Shown here in pieces: positions 1 through 11,207 of a stretch of DNA of 64,000 nt (the stretch's first letter is position 1; each line of letters opens with the position of its first letter). The DNA lies in NCBI GenBank assembly GCA_027405735.1, contig JAPEHQ010000008.1, forward strand, positions 806,001 through 870,000. The letters are read 5' to 3'. This stretch comes from Mucor racemosus. Lineage: Eukaryota > Mucoromycota > Mucoromycetes > Mucorales > Mucoraceae. The position numbers were made by a program, and so were the translations under genes. The notes beneath the pieces were generated by a model that worked only from the letters and a program-made list of their open reading frames with translations, was not told the origin of the DNA and searched no databases.

Positions 1-806
1 GATTGTCCTCGTAGTAGAAAATAATGGGAGAAAAGAAATGCGGCAGCATCTCTCAAGTTTTCTCCATGATTTCTTTGGCTATTCAAATAGAACTGTATGA
101 CATTTGCTACTTGATCTAATGAAGTATAACCATCGGCAAGTGTTCCTTCTCCACGATCTTCGCAATTAGATCTTTTGGTCTGGAATTCTCGTTCTTTAGC
201 ACTTTTCAATACGCTTGCAATTACTTTTCTTGGATTTTTATTACAATTTATTTTCTTTATAACTTGTGTCTTGTATAGATCTGTAATTGCTGCTATGTAT
301 TGTTCGACAGTTGAAAATTTGATTCTTTGAGCTGCTTTTGTTTTCGTTTTTCTGCGAGAGAAACGATTTAAAACCTGGGATAATAAGGGCGTACAAGACA
401 GTTAGTATCAAAAGCTAAATTCATTAGCAATATTCTTTGCTTTCACCTCCTTGTGTAGAAAATAATTTAATTTTTCCCCAGAAACAATTCCTCTTTGCAA
501 TTTATCTTCATGTACAAAGGTTTTCTCTGCCCATGTAAGAAACTCTTTAGCTTTCGCTGAATATGCTTTTTTAGTGTTTATGGGCCTATTATCTTGAGCT
601 TGTTCAGCAGTAATTTCAAGACTCCTTGCCATGTCATATATTACATTGGAACCATCATTTTGGTTGTTGTCAACCATATCAGTATTGACCGTATCAATAT
701 CATTAGTGACAATCATATTGATCATATCAATATCATTATCAATCAAGGTAGAAGATGAAGCGGACATTCTACTATCAATAGATGCAGTTGCAGTTTTCTT
801 AGTCAT
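1..806 (-). CDS. Crypton/Ndc10-like tyrosine-recombinase family protein (3' end outside window)
   Basis: Two exons on the minus strand: exon 1 is 806-447 and exon 2 is 374-1, continuing off the window. The 72-nt phase-0 intron has donor GTGAAAG, branch site TACTAAC and acceptor CCCAG, and it removes the stops between the two open stretches. The N-terminal ~60 residues are Ser/Asp/Asn-rich. Then comes an N-terminal SAM-like region (INTKKAYSAKAKEFLTW) of the kind found in Crypton transposases and Ndc10/GCR1-type proteins. Exon 2 has the blocks VEQYIAAITDLY and DRGEGTLADGYT, which I recognise from Mucoromycota Crypton-like proteins. The catalytic Arg/His/Tyr part would lie beyond the edge, so activity cannot be judged. 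It could be a live transposon gene or a domesticated DNA-binding protein. The frame is intact as far as it can be read. Confidence 0.65.
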
Positions 807-830
807 TGTATAAGTGGATTATTCTTTTTC

Positions 831-2219
831 AAATGGTTTGTTTATTATTTATTTGTTAAAATTAAGAATATTCTCTTCGATGACAGCTCTCAGTAATATT
901 TATTTGTGAAACATTTCATGCAGAAAGCTGATCATAAGACATTTATTGATTTGAAGTCCCTCATTAGGGTGGGACTTGAGTCCGGGACTCAGTATGCGAA
1001 CTTGAAGATAAGTCCCTATTATTTTGATTATCTCGACGAAAAATTAATATTTTTTGCTGAAACAAAAACTTATGAGTATCTTGGAGCTGGATCTACCTTG
1101 TGAATATAAAAAACCAACGCCTTAATTTAGGCGCTCAATTTTTTACAATATATTTTAAGTGAATATTGGTCAATTTTGGCCAATATTTGGCCAGTACACT
1201 TATATTATGCAATAGATTTTTTTTTTGAGAGATACCAATGGCTTATAAACTGAGGATATAATGTACATCTCCTTTGAAGATTTGACGTGATTCGACTTAA
1301 TATTAAATTAGCAAAATAATTTGAGAACCATTTGAAACCCTTCTGAAACCTACCTTCATGCAGCCGTAAAAACCGACAACAAAAACCTCATCTCGATGAG
1401 TTTCAATCCTACTAACTTCAAACTTTACATGAGAGTAGATACTCATCTTGGACACGATGACCTCAAAGGGCAATTCCCATAACCTACTGTGTGATGTCGA
1501 GAAAATTAATGCCAATATACACCTATAATTTGCTGTGTGTGGAACAGACAGAGATATTCATGGAAAAAAAGTATAAAAAAACAATAGGAATTCGACTAGA
1601 TAACATTAGGGTTTTATTATCAAGTTAAATTCTACTTGAGGACTTTTGTAATAAATAAATGTCCTCTTTATATAGTTTTCATCAGAGAGATTAGGTAAGC
1701 ATTCCTAGGCCCATACATAGCCAATAATATCCCTTGTCAGATATAAGTCTTAATAGTAACCAATCGGTGTATTCATAGAGTTCATGGGTCCTTGATCATA
1801 ATGGTGTGATTAAATCCACATTATGTTGATTGGTCTTTAACTATAAGTTGCTAGGATACAGTAGAAGCTTGGTAGAAAATTTATATTAGTATGAATCAAC
1901 ATATATTATTTAGTAGTGTAATATCTATTCATGCCAGCTGTACTTTAATTGTAATTGGGAATCAGATGAAATGGAAATCAATATAGTGGATAAATGTGTA
2001 CATATTACACACTGCGTACTTTTAATGAAAACAAGAATACAATCTTTTTAAATAATAACCTAGGTAAGCTGTCATTCTACCGGAGCATAATAGGAAAGAG
2101 TAAATACTACAATTATATCAGATATCAGCTTGCATGGATCATTGTGCATTCGGTAAATTTTAACAAAAGGTTTATTCCATACTGTTTCACCACGGTCGAC
2201 CTGTACTGCACAAGATGAT
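831..2219. other. Intergenic, no recognised gene
   Basis: AT-rich stretch upstream of the Crypton-like gene. A 65-codon plus-strand frame (906-1103) and a 70-codon minus-strand frame (1303-1515) are open but match no family I know. Positions 1560-1990 resemble LTR-type AT-rich DNA, but I could not find paired ends or a target duplication. Confidence 0.4.
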
Positions 2220-2640
2220 TTTGTTGTGCCCAGGTGGGCTGCACACTATAGCCTGAACTGTTGTCCCAACTGAATATGGCTAAAAAGATAACAAGATGCA
2301 CATGGGCACAACAAAAGAAACTGCACACGAGCACAAAGCTACGCCTGTATGAGCAAAATTATAGATTCTGTCTGTGTGCATGATATTAATTCCATGTGTG
2401 CATAATAATAGTAGAATTGCCCATAAGCATATCATTATTCCTATTTGTGCATAATAATAAAATCTGACCGTGAGCATAATGAGCTGATTGTATGGGCCCA
2501 AATTGGTTTGTACATGAGCATCGTGCCGTTCTCAAAATTCCATTGCATTTTTTATTGGAATGGGGTTTTAAATTACATTTGTTTTTATCAATATAGATCA
2601 TAGACAATACAAGTCAATACGTTGTTTATGTAGAGCAATA
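2220..2640. repeat. Dispersed repeat with degenerate internal period (copy 1)
   Basis: This block is repeated at 36370-36830, sharing long stretches such as the one around TACATGAGCATCGT and the CATGGGCACAACAAAAGAA-like region. Inside, a motif built on GTGCATAA / GAGCATAATGAG recurs irregularly about every 40-60 nt. Several minus-strand frames of about 70 codons are open; the C-terminal part of one, ending VPMCILLSF, is also open in the second copy (VPICILLSF). I treat it as a repeat, not a gene. Confidence 0.6.
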
Positions 2641-4320
2641 CATGTAAGAACCAATATATTTACGATTATCATCATCATTTGTAAATATGTTTATAGCTAT
2701 AATGTTTACAGCAACAATAATTTTTGCTCTAGCATAAACTTAAATAATACTTACTGCTTAAATTTATATGCAAGCCAAATTTAAGATTATACAGTAGATG
2801 ATGTTACTTTATCACACATAAAATGTAAACAAATTAACCTTGCTTAAACTTACTATCTTAGTTTACGATTGCCAGCTGTAAAACGATTTGTTTTCAAGTA
2901 TACAGTAGCTACGATCAAAACTATGGTTATTAGACAAGACATTAGGTTATTCTTTTTTTTTGTTTCTATATCATTTGAAATTTTATCATTTTTCTGTAAC
3001 ATTTCGTGAGTTTGTAACCAGTTCTAGCTTTTCATTGAGTAGATATAAATATCATTGCCTTCAATTTGACCTGGTAATCAAGATATACGTCTAACAATAC
3101 AACAGTAGTAAATAATGATATTAGACCCTAAAATGCTGCGGTTATCAGTCTCAAATATAACGACTGCTACCTATATTAAAAACATTAGACCCTTATGTTA
3201 GGATGCGTATTCAGGTACAAGAAAAGGATACCAGCTTGATAGTCTGATATGCTTTATCAAATGGTGAACATATCCTTGCATCCTTGGAATATTATGAAAG
3301 CAAAAAGAGAGGGACAACACACGAAGAAAAGGATTTTCAAGGCTTTACATTATTATTTAGCACAATTAAAACCCTGCTAAATTGCTCATTTCAGCCAATG
3401 TAAAAGCAGCATTACAGCGCATCAACCCATAAACTAAACAAAACAGGCAATATCTGTTATCATAGAAACATGCATTTTCTACCAGAAAAACCGTCTGCAT
3501 CATATCATACATTCCTTAAAAAATTGCAAAAGCGAGCCCGTATAGCAACGCCGTAATTGAGCATAACAAGATCAAACGGCTAAGTCTCTTATACTATGTA
3601 TATATCTAAGTTTTAAATAAAAAAGCGTTTTTATTTTACCTTTTTTTATATTTAACCACGTATGGTCTGAAAATTCAGTTTTTGTAGCGGACATTTTCGG
3701 GGCTCATTTTACCCTTACCAACACTCATGATTTTGATCAAAAATCAGAAAAATCAAATTTTGATACCAAAATCAACGTTTAAATATACTACATTGTGAGA
3801 GAAAATTGTAGTCATAATTAATACACATTTTATAAAAGCTTAATATTAAATGTTAAGTAATAAAAATTTGTACTTTTGTCCCAAAAACAGAATTTTGGTT
3901 AAAGGATTTTCATGTAATATTTTGCAATAAAAATGTTTGTTATTTTTTATTGAGCAGATAGAGCGCTAAATTCTGTATATGTGTATATTTTTTGTTTTTA
4001 TAATTGGTAGTATAATTAACTCTAGGTTTGCAAAATCAGAAAAAAAAATTTAAAAAATGTCAAAATTGATGATCTGGACAAAAATAATTTTTTAAATTAA
4101 TATTCCGTTTATAAGCCTTGTAAGTCTTAAAAATAAGAGATTTTATAATACGTGAGAACTTTTTCAAGAATTTACGATACTGTATCCACTTGATTCAAGC
4201 TTATTACTGTAAACTTTTATACATGTTAATATTGTGTGGTAGTTTATTTGATGATAATATAGCCTTACTTTATAATTATTGCGCTATAGGTGATTTACAT
4301 TAAGTTTTAATCTTATCTCT

Positions 4321-4536
4321 CCAATATCATAAACATAAATATAAACATGGCCATCACTGGAACCTATTGCCGCTTCTTTACCTTCTTTGTCTCAAGTCAA
4401 TTAATTCAATGCTTTATTACTAGAGCTAACTTAAGTACTTAAAAATGGTTCCTCGGTATTTGCATTCAAATCCCATAAATTAAATTGATTAGTTCCATCT
4501 ACAGTAGTATCAAACGTATCATCAACCTGTCTTATG
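4321..4536 (-). pseudogene. Captured dynein intermediate chain fragment (in copy A1)
   Basis: Read on the minus strand this gives the last WD40 blade of cytoplasmic dynein intermediate chain: a DTTVDG block, an LWDLNANTE-type block, then ALN..., AIGSSDGH and VYD..GE. These correspond in order to the C-terminal region of DYNC1I/Ic74 proteins. Frameshifts and a stop (after the FLST block) break the frame, and the splice-donor GT after the final GE codon has become AT. It is a gene fragment inside a repeat, not a functional gene. Confidence 0.7.
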
Positions 4537-4936
4537 ATAAATGTCAATATAACATCAGAAACATCCCATTATTGTCGTTGTTATAAGCTGTGAAAAGCTT
4601 GATTTTTAATAATACAGCAATTAAATAAAAAACAAGATGACACTAATAGCATATGGTGAGTATTTAACATCTAAGTAAGTTTGATAAAGTATGCTTTTAA
4701 AACCCTTTTAAAAATCCTGAGGCAAATACAACATCTTGGTCCTGTAATTTCTATCCATCAAAATGCTGCGATTTCCACTACACAATAAATGCACCTTTTA
4801 TCTACCTTGACCTCGATGGAAAAGCTCTTGGTTCTTTTTTTTTTTTTTTTACCATTAGTTTTCCTAGTAATAAAGCCTACGTTCTCCATAATAAATGTTA
4901 CTAGTCTTTATTATTATTCTTTCTATAAATAAAATT

Positions 4937-5217
4937 CTATGTATCCATAAACTCTCAGCTATTTCTACTTCTCTATTTATATTATTTGGTTATTGATATT
5001 TATCTAGCAGTTGTTCTATCGACTGTCAGTTATTCCACAATTTTGAATATATTGTTGGATTGTTGAGTTCTTGATTTACCTGGTCAAGTACGACTCTTAG
5101 ATTAGTTTTTGACAATCTCAGTTGTCAATCATGCATTCAGAATAGCCCTTACTTGTTCTATTTGATTGACATGAAACTTTTAGGGGGGTTTTTTTTTATT
5201 TATAATACAACACATTA
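4937..5217 (+). repeat. LTR-like segment, family 2
   Basis: Begins TGTATCCATAAAC and ends near ATAATACAACACA. It is related in inverted orientation to 29345-29640 and partly to 15908-16136. At 29322-29336 a sequence complementary to an initiator-Met tRNA 3' end follows the inverted copy, which supports an LTR origin. No clear target duplication is seen here, so the ends are approximate. Confidence 0.45.
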
Positions 5218-5395
5218 TGAATGCTCTTGATATCTTTGATACATTAGAATACTCTTGGTTATTTATGGTTTATATTCATAATCTCTTATTTCAATTGCAT
5301 GACATGGTTTCAAATGAGATGGCTTTTAATTTATTATGTGGGGAAATACTATCTAGTTTAGCACAGTGAAAAAAAAAAGAAAAAAAAAAGTATTC

Positions 5396-5770
5396 AAGAT
5401 TTTTTCATGCTTAAATATGTTGAATGCTTCAAAAAAAGTAAGTTTCATTATTAGACAATGTTAGTATAGCTTAATGTTTTGCAGATATATGAACGCTCAA
5501 AGGTTTTCGATTTTTAACAGTGAAATACCTGTGAAATCTGAAATATTAGGACTGAAAAAGTTATACCAACTGAAAAAAGTAGGGTATTTCTGGATACTTG
5601 TTCTTGAATTAGAGTTTAGCTTCTCAGGTACATCGGCATATGATTTTCTCTTGGTGTCATTTAGCCAAAAATTCATTTAGCAGGAATGAAAAGTGAGACC
5701 CAATATTTAAGGAAAAAGCAGTGAATTTTACCTGTTTTTGAATCTCTGTGCGGTATAAAATAAATCCCAG
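5396..5770 (+). repeat. R3 repeat fragment
   Basis: Fragment of a second repeat block (R3) also found at 13150-14090, 18480-19110, 27690-28190, 44440-45330, 49480-50345 and 63110-64000. Shared landmarks are TTAGTATAGCTTAAT, a CTGAAA(C/T)ATTAG(C/G)ACT stretch, and the TGGATACT...TTAG...GTGAACATCT segment. In copies A3 and A5 the composite repeat runs straight into R3, so R3 is probably its 3' part. Confidence 0.65.
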
Positions 5771-6820
5771 TACTCAACAAAAGCATACAATATCTAGTAT
5801 TAAGAGTTTTAAAAATCAGGATTGTATTCTGATTATATTTAAATAGCGTACCATCATGATGTGCTTTTAAATAATCTATTATGGCTTACAGCTATAAGTT
5901 AAGACTATGTAGTCCATTCACAAAATAGTACTAAGCTTAAAATATCGATTCGGATTATTGCCTAAAAGAGAGTTTCATCTAAATCGACAAGCTCCCATTC
6001 GAAATGAACGGAACAATTGGGTACATTAGGATGAAAGTAGACATAAAAGAACCTCAATAGGTTTTTAGTGTATTGCAATATATAGTTTTTATAGTGTATA
6101 TAGTGATGAATAATCTGATTTTCTTTGCTTGCATATTAAGCTCCTAATGAAAGAATAAAAGGAGGCAAGAAAGGGAAAACTATTCTTCAACCACACTATT
6201 GGATTAATTTCAGTGCAACCTTCCAAAGCATTTTGACCCCATTTGATTGGAATATTGAAGCGTTTCCCCACAATATGGAACAAACATTTTATAGAATATA
6301 TCATACTTTTTATTGGTGATACAGTATTATTTAATCTGTATGTGATGTCAATCTGATCTTGTCTGTAAAAAAGGCACAAAAAATGATACGATAAATAATA
6401 AACAAATATTTGTGTCAACTTTTGAATACATATTATTAATCAAATCCTTCCTCTTGATAATCATACGTTCCTAAAACGTAAAATACGGGGCATCCATTTA
6501 GGCCATTCTAGTTTATAAGCTACAAGATGGTGATTCCAATGGTTTTTAATGATTTTCTATTGTTTTATTCAATTAAAATACTGGTTGGCTAGATGATTTA
6601 GGTTCAATGGATTTTATATCAGCCCATTTGCAACAAAATATGAAAATCGACCAGAATAAACTAGCCCCATGTGAAATATAGAGTTAATTGAAAGATTACC
6701 ATATTGCGAGCGGAGTCGTATATAAATAATGCTGACAAAAAGCAAAAATGAAATTTGTGTGAAAATTAACGTATAGACGGTGTTTAATCATTGTAATTGT
6801 GTTTAGTCACTTCAATTAAC
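5771..6820. other. Intergenic, no recognised gene
   Basis: About 1 kb upstream of the acyl-CoA oxidase gene. A 109-codon minus-strand frame (6089-6418) is open but AT-rich, hydrophobic and not recognised, and I found no splice-supported extension. The last ~100 bp contain a TATA-like run used by the downstream gene. Confidence 0.4.
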
Positions 6821-6832
6821 GGAATATATAAT

Positions 6833-6840
6833 ATATATAA
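6833..6840 (+). promoter_or_regulatory. TATA-like element upstream of acyl-CoA oxidase
   Basis: ATATATAA lies 68 bp before the start codon, followed by a C-rich then T-rich stretch. A similar TATATAAA sits 66 bp before the start of the SYLF gene at 11208, which supports a common promoter layout. Confidence 0.45.
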
Positions 6841-6907
6841 ACCCTACCCCGCCTTTTTCGTTTAGAATGGTTTCTGTTTTGTTTTTCAACTACACTTTTT
6901 AATAACA

Positions 6908-9187
6908 ATGACTTTTGATAATAACGTTCCTACCAAATTTCCTAAGCTTGCACCCAAGGGCCCTTCTGGTGAACTCTTTTTGGCTAATGAAAGAGCAAAG
7001 GGTACCTTTGATGTAAATGAACTCGCTAAATTCATGTACACTGAAGAATGGTTACAGAAAATGTACAAGGTACTCGAAGTTATGGAATCTGAACCTGCTT
7101 TCGATAAAACCAACCGCTATTATTTGAGTCGTGAAGATAAGATTTCTTCTTCTTTGTGGAAAGATAAACGTCTTATCGAGGTTGTAAAGTACGTAAATCA
7201 TTGTTGGTAGATTTATTTGATAGGATTATTAATGGATTTTTTTCATAGGGAGCAGAATTGGGATGAAACTGATACTCAAATTGCCAATTTCTTGTTTGAT
7301 CAATCTAGTCCTGTAAGTTACATTGATTTCAAAAAGTGATGGAAATTCAATTACTCATTCTTAATTCTATAGTTTACCCTTCATTACAACATGTTTATTC
7401 CCACTTTGAGAAATCAAACCACTGATGAGCAAAAGAAACTTTTCCTCGAACCTGCATTGAAGCATCAAATCATTGGTTGTTATGCTCAAACTGAGGTAAA
7501 GTATAATAAATGGAAATTAAAGGGTTCAAAGAGTTAATGATGGTATATTACATAATAGCTTGGTCATGGTTCCAATGTTCAAGGCCTTGAAACTACTGCC
7601 ACTTATATCTCTGAAACTAATGAATTCGAACTTCATTCACCTACTTTAACTTCTGCTAAATGGTGGATCGGTGGTCTTGGTAAAGCCGCTAATCATGCTA
7701 TTGTTATGGCTCGCTTGATTACAGATGGTAAAGATTTGGGCCCTCATCCTTTCTGTGTTCAAATTCGTAGCTTTGAAGATCATACTCCTCTTCCTGGTAT
7801 CACTGTAGGTGATATTGGACCCAAGTTTGGTTTCAATTCTGTTGATAATGGTTTCATTATGTTTGATCATTATCGCATTCCTCATGTTGCCTTCTTGGCA
7901 AAGTACTCTCAAGTCAAGGCTGGCTCTGGTGAATATTCCAAGCCTCCCAATGCCAAATTATCTTATGGTACCATGGTCTTTGTCCGTGCTAATATTGTTT
8001 TGGGTGTTCGTTATGCTCTTGCTAAGGCTACCACTATTGCTATCCGTTATTCTGCTGTCCGTCAACAATTTGTTGATGCTGCTAATCCTAGAAAGTGGGA
8101 TAATAAGGTCATTGAAACACCCGTCCTTGATTATACCATGCAACAATATCGTCTTTTGCCTGCTGTTGCTGCTGCGTATGCCTGTTTTTTCACTGGCCGC
8201 GAAATGATGCGTCTTTATAACTTGAATCAAGAAGCTATGCAACATGGTAACTTCTCTCTTTTAGCTGATCTTCATGCTAGTTCTTCTGGCCTCAAGAGTT
8301 TGACCACTACTATGGCTATTGATGCCATTGAAGATTGTAGACGTGCTTGTGGTGGTCATGGTTACAGTATGTTCTCAGGTTTGGGTCAATTCTATCAAGA
8401 TTATCTTCCCAATGTTACATGGGAAGGTGATAACTATATTCTTACCCAACAAACTGCTCGTTATTTGCTCAAAACTTTCCGTAATGTTGTTGCTGGTAAA
8501 GCTGAGGCTTCTGAATATAATCAAACTGTTACCTATTTGACTCAATATTTGGAAAATCCCAAGGCCAAATGTCCTGCTACCAAGCCTGAAGATTTCTTGA
8601 ACCCTGAATTGATTTTGTCTGCTTTTGGTTTCCGTGCCGCTTTCGGCATTGCACAAGTTGCCGAACAAATCGATCGTCATGGTCGTTCTTGGAACTCCAT
8701 GTTGGTTGAAATCAGTCGTATTTCCAAAGCTCACAGTCAATTTATGCTTATTCGTAACTTCATCGTTACTCTTCAAAATGATGAACAACTTTCCAAGTCT
8801 GAAGATCGTTCTATGGTTAAGGTTCTTCGTTTACTTGCCTCTCTCTTTGCTCTTCACACCATGGAAAAGGAACTTTCAGAATTCCTCGTTTCTGGTTATT
8901 TGAGCGCTGACCAATCTGCCATGTTGAAGGAACAAGTTATTCATCTTTTGGAACAAATCCGTCCCGAGGCTGTTTCATTAGTTGATGCCTTTGCTTTACC
9001 CGATTACTTTTTACACTCTGCTTTGGGTCGCTATGATGGTAAGGTTTATGAATCTATGACCGAGATGGCCGAAAGAGAACCTTTAAATCACACCTTGGTT
9101 GTGGATGGCTACAATGAATGCATTAAGCCTTTCGTTGTTAAGGGGTCCAAGAAGTTGGAAGGCTCTGCTCAACCTGCCAAGTTGTAA
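6908..9187 (+). CDS. Peroxisomal acyl-CoA oxidase
   Basis: Catalyses the first, H2O2-producing step of peroxisomal fatty-acid beta-oxidation (acyl-CoA to trans-2-enoyl-CoA, FAD-dependent). Four exons: 6908-7188, 7249-7312, 7373-7495, 7559-9187, giving 698 residues, normal for the family. Landmarks: the FAD/substrate-site block TELGHGSN split over the exon 3/4 junction (about residues 155-162), GGLGK, the block around CRRACGGHGY, and WEGDN at 444-448, whose Glu is the catalytic base in characterised acyl-CoA oxidases. The C-terminus is AKL, a good peroxisomal targeting signal 1. The start chosen is the first Met after the TATA-like box and begins the family's N-terminal helical domain. The SCP2-domain gene follows 338 bp downstream on the same strand. 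Confidence 0.95.
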
Positions 9188-9525
9188 ATAATATTATATA
9201 CAAACGATTTTTAATTTATTGATCACATCATATTCTCTCTTTTTGTACTTTATCCTGCATTTATCTAATAGATAATTCACATTTTGTCCCTCCTTTTTAT
9301 ATACATTAATATGAAAAATACCTAAAATAACAATAAAAAGACATACAGTTATGATACTGTACATACATACATTCATGCAATTTGCTTTTGTGTTCATAAT
9401 TTGTAACGTAACAAGTGTGAGAGACTCACATGCTTGAAACTCAGAAATATAATATTCATCATGCTTCTTGCACATTTTCACCCTCTTCTTTTTCAAAATA
9501 CAGTTATTACATTAACTAAATCGTT
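9188..9525. other. Intergenic between acyl-CoA oxidase and SCP2-domain gene
   Basis: Holds the 3' end of the oxidase gene and the promoter of the next gene. A pyrimidine-rich stretch (CACCCTCTTCTTTTTC, 9479-9494) lies just before the SCP2 gene start. No other feature is visible. Confidence 0.5.
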
Positions 9526-10249
9526 ATGCCAAAGAATAATACCCTTATATCTGATCTTATTCTACCTGAACTTGACCGTCAATTGGCTCAGGATGATTCC
9601 CTTTGGCCTAATGTTAAAGGTTTATTCATAATCACTGTAACAAAACGAAAAAGGCCAGCAGCAACATGGTATGAAATTCCTTAATAATTTACATGGAAAA
9701 TTGATTATCTTATTTCATATATTGTTTTTATATTGTAAAGGTATTTACTCTTGCAAGGTAAACGAAATATTCCACGCGTTAAGCATCGTTCTGTTTATTG
9801 ATCTAAAGCTTAACTTTGTATGTAGGGAATGAAATTCAGCCTATTATTACTTCAGACAAGGAAAAAGCTCGATTATCCACTAAGGGAAAAGTCAAGAAAG
9901 TTAAAATTCAAGTGGAAGATCATGATCTTTTGAATTTTATCACAGGAGGGTAAGCTTATTTTTTGTATCAACACTTTAAAAACCCCTTTTTATAAACATT
10001 AATGTACGTAGTTTGACTGGTGTAAAAGCTTACATGATCGGAAGAATCAAAGTTCGTGGTGATCTTGTTCTTGCACAAAGATTGGAAGAGGTTTTTGAAA
10101 GAGCAGGCGGAAGAGATGTAAGTTTGATGTATAAAGAGATATAAATTGTAGATTATTTAACCATGATCTCCCTGTAGCGTGCATTGGAATTCATCAAAAA
10201 TAATGAAGATTTGATGATATTGGCAAATAGTAAATCCAACAGATTGTAA
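9526..10249 (+). CDS. SCP2 sterol/lipid-binding domain protein
   Basis: Five exons by splice consensus: 9526-9668, 9741-9757, 9826-9949, 10012-10117, 10178-10249, giving 153 residues. The second exon is only 17 nt and encodes the WYLLLQG core strand, so it is easily missed. The SCP2 fold is shown by the ordered blocks TWYLLLQGNE, KVKIQVEDHDLLNFITGGLTG and AYMIGRIKVRGDLVLAQRLE. SCP2 domains bind acyl-CoAs and sterols in a hydrophobic tunnel and commonly act in peroxisomes. The C-terminus is SNRL, at best a weak PTS1-like end, so location is uncertain. Adjacency to acyl-CoA oxidase makes a lipid-oxidation role plausible. Confidence 0.85.
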
Positions 10250-11130
10250 AACGTCCATCATTCATAGTACATAATATTTGTCTTCAAATCGAATTTAAAA
10301 AGCTAAAAGGTTTCTAACAAATTATGCTTTAATGATAAATAAAAATATATGATTGTAATTTATAGATGGTGTCTAGTATTACGCCTTTCAAATTTGTCAG
10401 AGAGTAATATTTGCATTTGTGTAAAAAAAAAATCACTATATAAAATGCGCTAAGTGTAGCCCACAAATTTCGACTTCATATTCAAATAATTTTTGATCTT
10501 CGAGCAGAAGATTTCTAATCTTATAGTAAATCTTTAATTGATCTCTGACAATGTATAGCATATTATTAATTACGATACTATAATAATTATAGACAGCATG
10601 CTCATGTCGTCGTAACATCAAATGTTTCGGTTTGATAAAATTTGATCAAAATGACCATATTACCATGAATTACCAATTTTTTATAAATTAAGCTACAAAA
10701 TAAAAAATAACATTATAAAGACCAGCATATAGTGATTATTTTTCAGTAATATAGTTTATAGTATATTTTATTATGTTAGACACTAAATTTTCTATAAAGA
10801 TAAACGGATGCGCTGTCGTATCCCGGAATTTTTTTTGTTGTTTCAACCCGAAAAAAAATCGTTCAAATCATGCAGGATATTGTTTCACAATTCTTATATT
10901 ACAGATTGAATGATAATCATTGACAACAATTGCGATAGTAAAAACATACAACCTCAAAACATATTTATATATTCCAATACCAGAAACTGTACTATGAGTC
11001 AAAACTAAGAGTTTACAAGCTATTGCCAAGATCAAGCCTAATTGTGTCAAACAACCTTTATATAGAATATTATGTAATTTAATGATGTAAATGTACATAG
11101 AATAGACACTTCAAAGTCAGTTGAGAGCAT
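10250..11130. other. Intergenic, no recognised gene
   Basis: AT-rich and without recognised genes. Minus-strand frames of 61 and 76 codons (10436-10621, 10868-11098) show no family features. Confidence 0.4.
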
Positions 11131-11134
11131 AGAA

Positions 11135-11142
11135 TATATAAA
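11135..11142 (+). promoter_or_regulatory. TATA-like element upstream of SYLF-SH3 gene
   Basis: TATATAAA 66 bp before the start codon at 11208, followed by a CTTTTCTTTCTCTT pyrimidine tract (11171-11184) typical of fungal transcription-start regions. Confidence 0.4.
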
Positions 11143-11207
11143 AAAGTCTTGGGTATGATGATACCCAACACTTTTCTTTCTCTTATTTCTAAATTACAAC
11201 ATCTGAT

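Larger units (their letters stand above)
2641..5395 (+). repeat. Composite repeat, copy A1 (interrupted)
   Basis: Copy of a dispersed non-coding repeat that also occurs at 14100-15901 (inverted), 16677-18480, 30630-32440 and 38512-40960. Recognisable blocks include the stretch around TGTAGCGGACATTTTCGGGG (3686-3706), the dynein-derived fragment at 4321-4536 on the minus strand, and the block before CCTTGACCTCGATG (4806). Compared with the other copies, the end is interrupted at about 4830 by A/T-rich sequence and an LTR-like segment (4937-5217). This copy is clearly diverged from the two arm copies, so it is older or unconverted. Confidence 0.75.

Noticed and set aside
1303..1515. 70-codon minus-strand frame as a gene
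   Set aside because: No family features and no neighbouring exon; left as unassigned intergenic sequence.
6089..6418. 109-codon minus-strand open frame
   Set aside because: No recognisable domain, no splice-supported partner exon, and composition typical of AT-rich chance frames.
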